From Candidatus Bathyarchaeia archaeon (lineage in GTDB: Archaea > Thermoproteota > Bathyarchaeia > Bathyarchaeales > Bathyarchaeaceae), in assembly GCA_035283685.1 (NCBI GenBank), contig DATETJ010000009.1:248001-312000 (forward strand): a stretch of 64,000 bases of DNA, in the 5' to 3' direction. The position numbers and the translations under genes were made by a program. Position 1 is the first letter of the stretch, and the number at the start of each line of letters is the position of its first letter. Of this stretch, positions 1-8,907 are shown piece after piece. Under the pieces are notes generated by a model. That model was not told the DNA's origin. It made no database searches and saw nothing but the letters and a program-made list of their open reading frames with translations.

Positions 1-1865
1 AGAACCAATCGGAACTCGCATGGTTCCGCTTCACCCAAAGCGATACGCCATCTGGTTGGACCGCAACTCCAGATGAGTTTGATGGCATGGGATGGCCGAC
101 AGTCATTATCTTTGATGCACGTACTGCTCCGGGCATTGATCAGACAACAGGTCCTCAGAAATTTGCAGTCAGATTCATCTTAGGCCCAGCTTTCTGCAAC
201 TATGATTTTCCCATCTACACAGTGGATACTCGTGACGTAACCAATCTCAGATGGCTTTACTTGGAGATTGACAACGTCAAGCCAAAAGTGGAAATACACG
301 CTCCTGCTGACGGACAAACTGTCAAGGCCATCTGGAACCCCTATCCTCTCAAGCATTACGTATGGATCAACATAACAGCGACCGACGACGTAGATCCCTT
401 GAAGAAGCACAACACGGGCATATCAACTGTCAAGATCTATTTTGACAATAAATTGATCAAGACGCTAACTGATGTTACCAAGCCCATATCTGAACAATAC
501 TATGGTCTTGATGGTCCGATAAAAGAAGGCACCCACACAGTCAAGGCAGAAGCTTGGGACGGAGTAGGTAATGCAGCTGTGCCTGACGAGAACAAGTTTA
601 CGTACGAAATACCTAAGCTGTTCAAGATAACGCCAGACAAAGGAACTGTTGGTCCAACGACAACTTTCGACGAGGAATCAGAGCTATACGTAGGAAGCAT
701 TTATTCTCACGGAAAGAAAACTCTTGGAACGTTGATTACTGTGGAAGGTCTACCGCCGGCACCTCCATTGTCTAAAGGTTTCACTCCGAAATCTACAGTT
801 ACCATCTCGGTTGAGGATCCAATACGCGGATCAGCCGAAGTCCTTAGATTAAAAACAGGAGACAAAGGAGAGTTTAAAGGATCATTCTACATGATAACAG
901 TGCCTTACGGCACCTACATGATCTTAGCCAGAGACTTGGGAGGCGTATCTGATTACAGCTTTTTCACAGTAGACTGGGAAATCATCTATAAGCCTGAAAT
1001 CGTAACCGGGCCAGCTGTGATTGAAGCAAAAGCCACGGGACTTACCAGCGATGGGTACATTGATCGATTCATGATTGACGACACTGACGCCTTGCTCTCA
1101 GTTGACTGGCACTCTGTGGAATATTGGACTTCTACCGAGTTTGGTGTGTTGACGACTTCAATGGCACCCAAGCCAGGTTTCCTCCTGCCACTACTTGAAA
1201 ACGGAGCATATAACATATCATTGCGGATAGTGAATGGGCGCTGGTGGGATGGAACAGCGGTTGAAGGAGGTTGGGAACCCTTCCCAAACAATGAACAAAT
1301 AGTGTTCAACATAGTGCATGTTGCCAATGACTTTGAATCGCTTCTCGACGCTATGGATTCCCTGAAGAAGACAATGGACGAACTCAAGCCAACAATCGAA
1401 AGAATTGACAATAACATCGCTGATATTGTTATTCCAGATGTTGGAACCATCAAGGCAGACGTCAAGAAGGTAATTGCAGACATGACAATACTCATGGACG
1501 GCATTGTTCAAATACTGACGAAACTTGGGACGATTGAAGGCAAGATAGATACAATCGCAGCTAACGTTATCTTGATAAAAACTGATGTTGGTCTAATCAA
1601 AGCCAAAACAGACACAATAGTCTGGGGTAACATTACAACAATAAAGACAGACGTTGGTGACATCAAGGTAAAACTGGCGGATTTCTCATCAGCCCAAATT
1701 GCCGCGATAAAGAAGACTACTGACGACACATTGGCCAACACGAACCAGCTTGTAAGTACTACGACTCTTGGCACACCTATAGCTGCGGTTCTATCAGCAG
1801 TCGCTGCCATAGCTGCCATAGCTGCAGCGGTCGTTGTCACTCGCAGGCTTAAGGTAGCTGCATAA
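1..1865 (+). CDS. Large cell-surface protein, C-terminal part (S-layer-like, membrane anchored)
   Basis: The reading frame is open to the first base of the window, so the gene begins upstream and only its C-terminal part (about 620 residues) is visible. From the visible N-terminal side it has Ig-like extracellular segments (for example IHAPADGQTV, and EGTHTVKAEAWDGVGN, typical of beta-sandwich domains). A long helical region from about codon 420 repeats the pattern IKTDVGxIKxK and is predicted to be coiled coil. It ends with an alanine-rich membrane helix and a short basic tail (TRRLKVAA). This order of ectodomain, coiled coil, membrane helix and basic tail is common in archaeal S-layer and surface proteins. 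The exact function is unknown. A T-rich run follows the stop. Confidence 0.8.
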   Translation, partial: NQSELAWFRFTQSDTPSGWTATPDEFDGMGWPTVIIFDARTAPGIDQTTGPQKFAVRFILGPAFCNYDFPIYTVDTRDVTNLRWLYLEIDNVKPKVEIHAPADGQTVKAIWNPYPLKHYVWINITATDDVDPLKKHNTGISTVKIYFDNKLIKTLTDVTKPISEQYYGLDGPIKEGTHTVKAEAWDGVGNAAVPDENKFTYEIPKLFKITPDKGTVGPTTTFDEESELYVGSIYSHGKKTLGTLITVEGLPPAPPLSKGFTPKSTVTISVEDPIRGSAEVLRLKTGDKGEFKGSFYMITVPYGTYMILARDLGGVSDYSFFTVDWEIIYKPEIVTGPAVIEAKATGLTSDGYIDRFMIDDTDALLSVDWHSVEYWTSTEFGVLTTSMAPKPGFLLPLLENGAYNISLRIVNGRWWDGTAVEGGWEPFPNNEQIVFNIVHVANDFESLLDAMDSLKKTMDELKPTIERIDNNIADIVIPDVGTIKADVKKVIADMTILMDGIVQILTKLGTIEGKIDTIAANVILIKTDVGLIKAKTDTIVWGNITTIKTDVGDIKVKLADFSSAQIAAIKKTTDDTLANTNQLVSTTTLGTPIAAVLSAVAAIAAIAAAVVVTRRLKVAA

Positions 1866-1893
1866 GCGAAACCGAAAGATCTTCTCATTCTCC

Positions 1894-1905
1894 CTTTTTT
1901 TGTTT
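1894..1905 (+). terminator. T-rich run after the surface-protein gene
   Basis: An almost pure T tract lies about 28 nt after the stop codon. Archaeal transcription commonly ends at such T-rich runs without a hairpin. Confidence 0.4.
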
Positions 1906-1948
1906 CTGCGTAATAGTTGCTTGCAATCTTTGAGAGAGGCCCTCTCCT

Positions 1949-2338
1949 TTGCTGGAACCCAGAAAGATTCTGAAGCTGATCAGCATCTTACTAGGACTTA
2001 TCAGCATTTCAGATGTTGTACTATTAGGGGTTTACATAGCTAGTTTTTGCTTGGAACTTGCTTTCCTAAGCACGTTTCTCGCGGCGGCGATCGCTGTTAT
2101 AGTTATGACCATTACCTCGACTGCTTTGATACTCTTTGGATGCGTTTTGACTTACAGAAACCATTTTGTTCTAGGAGGCATATGCAACATAATAGCTGGA
2201 ACAATAACTGTCGGAATCTATCTATACTTCACCATATATCTCCCTATTCTTCAGCGATTTGAACCACTAGGATACTTCCTTCTTCTACCAGCTCCTTTAA
2301 GCGGCCTAATTAGCATAATTACCCTAAGGAAAGAATGA
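1949..2338 (+). CDS. Small polytopic membrane protein
   Basis: The product has 129 residues and four hydrophobic segments (about residues 8-30, 36-65, 72-98 and 104-125), so it is an integral membrane protein with short loops. No catalytic motif is visible and I do not recognise the family. The start is TTG. A 13-nt palindrome (GAGAGG-C-CCTCTC, positions 1934-1946) sits immediately before it and could be an operator or simply obscure the ribosome site. The gene follows the surface protein and converges on the exosortase-like gene. Confidence 0.6.
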   Translation: MLEPRKILKLISILLGLISISDVVLLGVYIASFCLELAFLSTFLAAAIAVIVMTITSTALILFGCVLTYRNHFVLGGICNIIAGTITVGIYLYFTIYLPILQRFEPLGYFLLLPAPLSGLISIITLRKE

Positions 2339-2482
2339 GTCATAGCAACCGAATTCCCAAGGGCAGAACAAGTACTACGATAGCTGGACGCTTGTCCTAC
2401 AGATCATTCTGTTCGGACGAAAAGACAACTCTTATGCATTCAAGCTCTGTTGATTCGCGTAGCAATGCAACTAAGAGAAATC

Positions 2483-2995
2483 TTAAAATTTCCCTGGCTT
2501 CTGCGTTTTCTTGCCCATGTTCCATTCTTGCTCTACCCCAACACTAGGGATTTTACGGTTTTTGAAGGTTAAGTGAAAACTGAGTAGCAAAATGGCGAAT
2601 GTTGCGAACATAATGCCGAGTCCCATTTGCTCTTCAAAGGCTTGCCATTGGCCAAGATAGCCTGCGAAACTTGGCCCAACGCCTGATACATAGTAGATTT
2701 CAACAAACATCCTAAGAATATTCGCCAAGAAGAAAACCGGAAAACTAAGTATGCTCAGTAAAGCGTATTTGCGGACAGAAAACGTTACTCCTACCATGCT
2801 GACATAGATCCAGACAACGAAACCAAAGATAAAAGTCCACAAGCCTATGCCCACAATGTCCAGACACGTCAAAGTCACCACGAATCTGTGGTCTAGCGAG
2901 AAGACGTATATTCCATCGCCTTCAACGACGGATTGCACATTGGCAAGAGATAGGAGAGCAGAAACCAATGATGCAATCCAGCTTTCAACCGCCAA
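2483..2995 (-). CDS. Exosortase/archaeosortase-like membrane protein
   Basis: The product has 170 residues and about five membrane segments. The exosortase layout is visible: a cysteine at the head of a membrane helix (Cys44 in VVTLTCLDIVG) and the NxxR motif (Asn92 to Arg95 in FFLANILRMF). Enzymes of this family are membrane transpeptidases that process C-terminal sorting signals of surface proteins. The third catalytic residue, a histidine usually found in the next loop, is not where I expect it; the segment reads WQAFEEQMGLG. The protein may therefore be a divergent or non-catalytic member. It lies next to an anchored surface protein, a sensible context. The assignment rests on motif spacing only. 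Confidence 0.5.
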   Translation of the reverse strand: MAVESWIASLVSALLSLANVQSVVEGDGIYVFSLDHRFVVTLTCLDIVGIGLWTFIFGFVVWIYVSMVGVTFSVRKYALLSILSFPVFFLANILRMFVEIYYVSGVGPSFAGYLGQWQAFEEQMGLGIMFATFAILLLSFHLTFKNRKIPSVGVEQEWNMGKKTQKPGKF

Positions 2996-3548
2996 GTGTT
3001 TCCCTCATATAGTTTATCTTACGTCTACATATACCCTATATCGACGACTATTTGTATGTTATGTACAAGGAATTCGAATGCGGACTTTGCCTTGTCTATC
3101 ATTATGCACCATCTTGATTCTAAGGTGTGATTGATGGCATCTGAAATTCCTGTATCGGCAATTTTGATATACTTAGCCTACAACTTTGAGTCCAAAAGGT
3201 GAACTTGAATAGCTTAGTTGTGCTGTCCTTGTGCAAAATAATTCAGCCTCGGCGTTGAACTATGAAACAACAATGCAGCGGTCTTTGAACTAGTCACGTA
3301 GCCTCAGCGAAGAAGGGAATTATTGATGCAGAACAAACCATTCAAAGCTAATGAACTCTAAGATCAGGACATAGAGAGCTCGCGACTGAATGCTCCACAA
3401 ACATTCCATGCATATAGATCAAGCTTGTATGGGTTCGTGTCCCACCAAGCATTTCTGCTCTTCTCGTTGTGCTCCTCATGCAAGGGTCTGTTGAGGGGGA
3501 TAGTTTTTTTGAACCGTCTGAGCGTACCTTGATATCCTTATGTTAGAG
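2996..3548. other. Intergenic region with no recognised feature
   Basis: About 550 bases between two minus-strand genes. The AT-rich part just after 2995 can hold the promoter of the exosortase-like gene. I see no RNA gene, repeat or convincing small reading frame in the rest. Confidence 0.5.
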
Positions 3549-5783
3549 TCAGTATTCGGTCAGGGCTCTTTGTTCCCATTCTTCGCCTCTTCTGAGCTTC
3601 TTCAAGTCTTCAGTTTTGATCAAGCCCCCGACTTGGTCCTTGATCTTCTTTGCCACCTTTGGGCCTATCATGGGCAGGCTTGTCAGTTTCTCGAGTGGTG
3701 CTTTCTTTAGGTCATCTAACGATTTTAGGCCGGCGTTGTGTAGTGTGCGTGCTCTGACTCTGCCTATTCCTTCAAGTCGTACTAGGGGCAGTAGTTCAGT
3801 TTTAACGCCTTTCTCAATGCGCTCGCTGATTACGTCTAAGTGTGACAGCACTTCCTTTGGTACTCCGAACAGGCGCGCCAACTCGTGTGAAGCATGTAGT
3901 AGCCATCGAGCCGACTCGAGCACGCGGTATAGATCACCTGGCTGCACCCTAAACTGCTCGATCATGCTGTCTTCGGTTGCTTCTTCTATCCATGCGCGGA
4001 GCACTTGTGCGGTTTTAGCTTCTGTTAGAAACTCTTCGTAGGCGATGGGGTCTTCCCATTCCTCTGGCATGGGAAACATCCATTCGCTTCGGTGCTGATC
4101 CACGAACGAGGCTAGCTCGTCCATTTCGGTGGAAAAGGGGCGCAGTTTCGGGAAAATGTCTGGCGTGTGGGCGATCAATTGGAAGTAGCTGAGGTCGGTT
4201 AGAGTCGGCGGCGGTTTTTGAAGTGCGTCTCCTATGATAACTCCTGAGACGGGGTCTATGTACAGCTCGCTGACTCTGCGTCCGAATCTTGTGGCTGTGA
4301 CGTTCTCGCCGTTGGCTTCTATCATTTTCTCGTCGTAAAGATACTTTAGGATCTTGATGATGACGCCTTTGATTGCTTTTGGGTCGTATTGGTAGGCGTA
4401 GAAGGTTTTGCTGAAGAATTCGTATAGGCCTTGCTCAGTATGAGCGAAACCTGAGGCTATTGTGGCTAGTACGTGTCCGCGTAGGATGCGCTCTACAGCT
4501 AGTTTGGACCAGATGCGTTCGGGTTCAGCTAATACGTAGCTGTCCATGAGGTATTCGCGTTCGTCTTCGGTTTTTGCTATGAGTATGGCTTCGCCTGTTT
4601 TGTCGTATTTTGGTCTACCGGCCCTGCCTGCCATTTGTTTGTATTCTAGTACGGTTATTGGGTACCAGCCGTAGCCGGGTTCGTATCGTCTGTAGTCGTG
4701 TATTATGACCATGCGGGCTGGTAGGTTGACGCCGAAGGCTAGTGTTGGTGTGGCTGTTAGGGCTTTGATTTTTCCTTCTCTGAATGCGTTTTCTATTAGT
4801 CTTCTGTGGGCTCCGCCGAGTCCTGCGTGATGGAATGCTGTGCCTCTTTCGACCAAGTGTGCTAGGAGTTCGCTGATGCGGGTTCGTTCGCCTGCGGTTA
4901 GGATTTCTTCCCCGAGTCGCTGTAAGCTTCGTTTGAGTGGTTTTGATACAAGCTTGTCTACGTCGGCTGACGCTTTGGCTGCTAAGCTGACTGCGCTTTT
5001 TCTTGTAGCCGCGAAGATTAGGGCTTGTCCTCCAGTTCTGATTGTGTGTAAGGCTAGGTTGATGGCTGGGTTGCTTGCGTGTTTTTCGATTTTTTGGGCT
5101 CCGCCGTCTTTGAATTGAATTTCTGTTTGGTTTAGTACTCCTTCGCGTAGTGTTACGGGTCGCCATTCGGTTGTGATGGAGTCTGCTTTGAGCCATTCTG
5201 CGGCTTCTTGGGCGTTTTTGACTGTGGCGCTTAGGGCTAGTAGTTGAGCGTCGGGGTTGATTTGCATTAGGCGGGCTAGGACTACTTCTAGTGTGGGTCC
5301 GCGTTCGCTGTCGTTGAGTAGGTGGATTTCGTCGGCTATGACGAGTGTGGTTTCGTCCATCCATTTGGCTCTGTGGCGGAGTAGGCTGTCGGCTTTTTCG
5401 TTTGTTGTGATTATGATGTCGTAGCGTTCGAGCCATGGGTCGCTGCTGTCGAGGTCGCCTGTTGTTATGCCGATTCGGATGGGTTTGCCGTTGGGTTTTT
5501 TGATTTTGGTGTATTTTTGGAATTCTTGGTATTTTTCGTTGGCTAGGGCTCTTAGGGGTGTGAGGTAGAGGGTTTTGCCGCCTTTTTCTAGTAGGTGTTT
5601 GAGGGCGCAGAGTTCGGCGACTAGTGTTTTGCCGCTGGCTGTGGGGCTGGCTAGTATGAGGTTTTTGCCTTTTAGGGCTCCGGCTTTTATGGCTTCTTCT
5701 TGGGGTGGGTAGAGGTCTGTTATTCCTGAGTCTAGTATGACTTGCTTGGCCTCTTCAGGTACGGGTAGGTCTGTGATTTTCAA
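3549..5783 (-). CDS. hel308: Hel308-type DNA helicase
   Basis: The product has 744 residues, a normal length for archaeal Hel308. It is an ATP-driven 3'-5' superfamily 2 helicase that acts on stalled replication forks. Visible motifs are the Q motif (LYPPQ, residues 24-28), Walker A (SPTASGKT, about 46-53), DEIH, SATV and the motif VI sequence QMAGRAGRP. The C-terminal region carries two helix-hairpin-helix elements (LEGIGRVRARTL and LPMIGPKVAKKI). The best start is a TTG at 5783. The gene is downstream of mcm on the same strand, with a 22-nt tandem repeat in the gap. Its coding strand is notably rich in A and C. Confidence 0.95.
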   Translation of the reverse strand: MKITDLPVPEEAKQVILDSGITDLYPPQEEAIKAGALKGKNLILASPTASGKTLVAELCALKHLLEKGGKTLYLTPLRALANEKYQEFQKYTKIKKPNGKPIRIGITTGDLDSSDPWLERYDIIITTNEKADSLLRHRAKWMDETTLVIADEIHLLNDSERGPTLEVVLARLMQINPDAQLLALSATVKNAQEAAEWLKADSITTEWRPVTLREGVLNQTEIQFKDGGAQKIEKHASNPAINLALHTIRTGGQALIFAATRKSAVSLAAKASADVDKLVSKPLKRSLQRLGEEILTAGERTRISELLAHLVERGTAFHHAGLGGAHRRLIENAFREGKIKALTATPTLAFGVNLPARMVIIHDYRRYEPGYGWYPITVLEYKQMAGRAGRPKYDKTGEAILIAKTEDEREYLMDSYVLAEPERIWSKLAVERILRGHVLATIASGFAHTEQGLYEFFSKTFYAYQYDPKAIKGVIIKILKYLYDEKMIEANGENVTATRFGRRVSELYIDPVSGVIIGDALQKPPPTLTDLSYFQLIAHTPDIFPKLRPFSTEMDELASFVDQHRSEWMFPMPEEWEDPIAYEEFLTEAKTAQVLRAWIEEATEDSMIEQFRVQPGDLYRVLESARWLLHASHELARLFGVPKEVLSHLDVISERIEKGVKTELLPLVRLEGIGRVRARTLHNAGLKSLDDLKKAPLEKLTSLPMIGPKVAKKIKDQVGGLIKTEDLKKLRRGEEWEQRALTEY

Positions 5784-5920
5784 TGGTTGTTGGCGCCTTT
5801 AGTGAAGGGTATTAGTATGCGTGCGGAAAAAATTTTTGCGGTTGAAGTTAGACTTTTCTGTTTGTTCTATGGGTTCTGTTCTGGTTTTTGATTGGCGTTT
5901 CAGGCTCTGTTTGCTTTTGG

Positions 5921-5986
5921 TTTGTGGTGCGTTTCAACATGGCTTGTGGTGCGCTTCAACATAGTTTGTGGTGCGATTAAGCATAG
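5921..5986 (-). repeat. Three tandem copies of a 22-nt sequence upstream of hel308
   Basis: Three directly adjacent 22-nt units (5921-5942, 5943-5964, 5965-5986) share the core TTGTGGTGCG followed by TTCAACATAG or a close variant. They lie 138 to 203 bases before the hel308 start and about 40 bases after the mcm stop. Spacing of two helical turns suggests a cooperative protein-binding array, but this is inference. Confidence 0.8.
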
Positions 5987-6025
5987 TCAGGAGTGATTCA
6001 TTCGTCGTCTTTTGCGGGGTTTGTA

Positions 6026-8071
6026 CTATGTTTTCTTGAGGTATCCTTCTCGTGGGCGGTATATGGTTCCGTCTTTTTCCAGTTGTTGTAGGAGTCTTTC
6101 TGCTTCTTGGGCTGTTACGTCGCGTTCTTTGGTTAGTTTGTCGAGTAATGCTGTTTTTTCTACCATGCCTGTTTCTTTTTCCATTTCGACTATGGTTGTG
6201 AGGATGATTTGTAGTCGGTCTCTCATGCTTTTTGGTTTGCCGCTGTAGATGAGATCTATGTCGGCCTTACCTGTGGCTACGTCTATGCCGACTTCGCTTA
6301 GGGATTTTTTCATGATGTTGACGGCGGCTTCGGCGTCTTCGGCTAGGATTTCTTTTCTTAGGGCTACTCTGGCTCGGGCTTCGGCTATGCGTACTAGGCT
6401 TTCGAGTTGGCGGGCTGTGATGGCGATTGGGCTGGTTTCGGATTCGCCTCCGGCTGTGCGCATTTCCAGATAGAAGTCTTTGAGGCGCTGCAGTGCGGGT
6501 TCAGAGAGTTGGGGTTTGATGTTTTTGGCGTAGCTGATGTATTTGCGTAGTAGTTGCGGGGGTATGGGTGATTCGGCGCTGGGCATTGAGCCGCGTCTGT
6601 GGAGGTCGAGTATGTGTGCGCTCATTTTGGCGTCTGTTTCTTTATCTGGCTGGTCTCGTAGGACGAAGATGAGGTCGAAGCGGGAGAGTATGGTGACGGG
6701 TAGGGTGATGTTTTCGGCTACGGTACGGTAAGGCTCGTATCTGCCCAATGCGGGGTTGGCGGCTGCGAGTAGGCTGGTGCGCGCGTTTAGTGTGGCTACA
6801 ATGCCTCCTTTAGCGACTGAAACTGTCTGTTGTTCCATGGCTTCGTGTATGGCTACGCGGTCTTCGGGTCGCATTTTGTCGATTTCGTCGATGCAGGCTA
6901 CGCCTTTGTCGGCTAGGACTAGGGCTCCGGCTTCGAGGCTCATGCCTCCTCCGCGTTCGCGTAGGACTGCTGCTGTTAAGCCTGCTGCGGTTGTGCCGCG
7001 TCCCGATGTGTACAAGCCTCGTGGTGCGATGCGGCTTACGTATTGGAGTAGTTGGCTTTTTGCTGTGCCTGGGTCTCCGATGAGTAGTGCGTTCATGTCT
7101 CCGCGTATTGTGATGTCTTCCAGCTGTTTCATGACGCCGCCGAATAAGAGGTACATTATGGCTTCTTTGATGTGTTCATATCCGTAGATGCTGGGTGCTA
7201 TTGAGCGTATGACGTTGCGGTGGACCCATGGGTCTCGGGCTATGTCATGGATTTGTTTTTCCTCTTCGGGCGCCGATATGAGGGCTTCGGGGTCTTTGCT
7301 TTTGACGTCTATGTGGTTGGCGTCTAGGTTGAGGCGGAAGACGCGTTGTTTTCCTACGCCAGGTACGGTTGAGGCTTCGGCGCGCACCATGCCTACGACT
7401 GCTACGTGGTCTCCGGGTCGGGCTAGGTCGACTAGGTCGCGTCCTGGCATGCGTATGTTGAGCCATCGTGGCAGTTGTCCAGGTGGCAAATCCTCGGGAC
7501 GTTCTTGAATGCGAACGCGTTGGAAATCAATGAATGTGCTTTCTTCCTGTATGAAGTCGAAGGGTCCTTTGCTTCGGCAGGCTGGGTCGGTGCAGGCGAA
7601 TGGTGCGCGTAGAAAAGGCGTGGTTTGGTCGATGTATTGGATGCTTTCGCATCGTTTGCATTTGAATGCGGCGCGCATGACCATGGGGTTGACTGGGCTG
7701 GCGCGTACGATTATGCCCTCAACTTGGACCAAGTTGCCTATGTGGAGTGAGCCTAAGGTGCGGAGTTGGGTGGTTTCGGGTAGGCTTCGGAAGCGTACGT
7801 TTATGGTTTCGGTTTCCTGCGCGTATTCGGGTTCTTCGATTTGCAGTTGTGCGTAGGCGGCGCGGTTGGCATGCTGGCTGTATTCGTCTGGTTTGTCGAC
7901 TAGGGTTTCGGCGAAGTCTGTGTCTGCTGCTAGTAGGTCGTCGAAATCCACTGTTAGGCTGGTTGAGCCGTCGACTGCCATTTGGCTGAGGCGTTTGCGG
8001 TATTTGTCGGATTTTAGGAAGTCTTGGAAGCGTGTTTGAGGGTCTATGCCCGTGATGGTTTCCTCGGTCAA
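6026..8071 (-). CDS. mcm: Replicative minichromosome maintenance helicase MCM
   Basis: The product has 681 residues, typical for archaeal MCM. It forms the hexameric 3'-5' helicase at the replication fork. The N-terminal domain holds a zinc-binding set starting at Cys138 (CKRC, then two further cysteines at FACTDPAC). The AAA+ domain shows Walker A (GDPGTAKS), Walker B (CIDEIDKM) and the arginine-finger segment LSRFDLIF. A short winged-helix domain ends the protein. The start is TTG, with AAAGGAG upstream. It is probably co-oriented with hel308 but separated by about 240 bases with a tandem repeat. Confidence 0.97.
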   Translation of the reverse strand: MTEETITGIDPQTRFQDFLKSDKYRKRLSQMAVDGSTSLTVDFDDLLAADTDFAETLVDKPDEYSQHANRAAYAQLQIEEPEYAQETETINVRFRSLPETTQLRTLGSLHIGNLVQVEGIIVRASPVNPMVMRAAFKCKRCESIQYIDQTTPFLRAPFACTDPACRSKGPFDFIQEESTFIDFQRVRIQERPEDLPPGQLPRWLNIRMPGRDLVDLARPGDHVAVVGMVRAEASTVPGVGKQRVFRLNLDANHIDVKSKDPEALISAPEEEKQIHDIARDPWVHRNVIRSIAPSIYGYEHIKEAIMYLLFGGVMKQLEDITIRGDMNALLIGDPGTAKSQLLQYVSRIAPRGLYTSGRGTTAAGLTAAVLRERGGGMSLEAGALVLADKGVACIDEIDKMRPEDRVAIHEAMEQQTVSVAKGGIVATLNARTSLLAAANPALGRYEPYRTVAENITLPVTILSRFDLIFVLRDQPDKETDAKMSAHILDLHRRGSMPSAESPIPPQLLRKYISYAKNIKPQLSEPALQRLKDFYLEMRTAGGESETSPIAITARQLESLVRIAEARARVALRKEILAEDAEAAVNIMKKSLSEVGIDVATGKADIDLIYSGKPKSMRDRLQIILTTIVEMEKETGMVEKTALLDKLTKERDVTAQEAERLLQQLEKDGTIYRPREGYLKKT

Positions 8072-8185
8072 TGTTGAGGGTTGCTCCTTTCTCGTTGAGA
8101 AGTGTGAATGTTGATTAAGTGAGAAATGCTGTTTGCAGATTTAAAGGTAATAGTGGAAATGAGGGTTTCTGCACGATGGCGGTTG

Positions 8186-8512
8186 CGGAAAAGAGAATTT
8201 CAAAAGAAGAAGGCGCTGATTCCCTTTAGCCTTCTTCTACCAGGTCGGGAGCGCATTTTGCGGCAGAGGTTGTATGGATGTCGTCGTAAGACTGTTCCGG
8301 ATGACATCAACAAGTTCGAACATTGTGCTTTGGGGTCCTTTTGGGTTCTTGTATACTGCTCTGGGTTCTGTCTGACCCTGTCCTGCGTCAGGTTTAGGCG
8401 TGGCTTCGTCAACAATGGCATCGTGGAGCCAGTTTCTGTTTCAGATGTTATTAACTCTCGCTTAGAATCAGTAATAATACCGAGCTGGTTTCTGTTCGCG
8501 TAGCTGGCGCAG
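8186..8512 (+). repeat. Dispersed structured repeat, copy A
   Basis: One of five copies in the window (others near 49.9, 50.8, 53.0 and 54.3 kb), all in this orientation. It has three conserved blocks. The first is a hairpin with arms AGAAGAAGG and CCTTCTTCT after an ATTTCAAA lead-in (about 8196-8238). The second is a block near 8273-8311 with GGATGTC and GACATC as inverted arms. The third starts at about 8448 with GTTATTAAC and ends TAATAATACCGAG. No reading frame is conserved between copies, which argues for an RNA or a non-autonomous element. This copy lies between mcm and the Asp-box protein gene. Confidence 0.8.
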
Positions 8513-8514
8513 TG

Positions 8515-8703
8515 TCAGTTTCTCTTACTACGTACATTCAGGGTTTCATTTTTTGTGAGGTTTGAGGCAGTTTCTGATGGCTGTAGACAATTTTCAAAGT
8601 ATGTGTAGTGTTCCTCCACGCCATCTCCATTTTCATCCGCCATTCCCTGCCAGTTGTTGGTGACACGGGTACCACTGTTTTTAATCGGGGTTTTCCTTGA
8701 TGC
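8515..8703 (-). pseudogene. Possible remnant of a small protein-coding gene
   Basis: A 63-codon open stretch on the minus strand has protein-like composition, including WQGMADENGDGVEEHY, which resembles an acidic calcium-binding loop. There is no start codon before the methionine in this segment and an in-frame stop lies directly upstream. It could be the tail of a decayed secreted protein; evidence is weak. Confidence 0.25.
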
Positions 8704-8845
8704 TCATTTCTGTTGGAGCAACTTGATGTAGGCTGATTTGCTGGCTTTAAGCTTGAAGGAAGCTGAGAAGTTGTTGAGGTGACGGGCTTGGGACGGCCCT
8801 AAGTATGGTTGCGAGCCCCTCAAAGACAGCTAAGGGATATGTGAC

Positions 8846-8868
8846 AATATAGAGAGATTTTCTATATT
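8846..8868. promoter_or_regulatory. Inverted repeat in the promoter region of the Asp-box protein gene
   Basis: The arms AATATAGA and TCTATATT are perfectly complementary around a 7-nt spacer, and the right arm runs into an AT-rich TATA-like stretch. The site lies 40 to 75 bases before the likely start codons, so it could be an operator overlapping the promoter. Confidence 0.45.
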
Positions 8869-8907
8869 TTATTTTCCAAAAATGTTAAGTGCAGAACGCA
8901 TGGTAAC

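Noticed and set aside
986-1504. A 172-codon minus-strand frame antisense to the surface protein
   Set aside because: It is serine-rich low-complexity sequence opposite a clear coding region, with no start signal or family likeness.
2270-2292. CCTTCTTCTACCAG within the small membrane-protein gene, resembling the right arm of the dispersed repeat
   Set aside because: The left arm and other blocks are missing, and it is part of a coding frame. It is most likely coincidence.
4615-5436. A 273-codon open frame on the minus strand within hel308
   Set aside because: Its product is extremely rich in Arg, Thr, Asn, Gln and Pro with no motif, and it lies wholly inside the well-supported hel308 gene in another frame. 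It is a composition shadow.
5921-5986. Reading the 22-nt tandem repeat as a CRISPR array
   Set aside because: The units are directly adjacent with no spacers, and there are no cas genes in the window.
7747-7989. Cys/Arg/Leu-rich frame antisense to mcm
   Set aside because: It lies opposite the N-terminal domain of mcm and has no recognisable protein features.
8126-8503. A 125-codon plus-strand frame across repeat copy A
   Set aside because: The other copies of the repeat do not keep this frame, so it is not a conserved gene.
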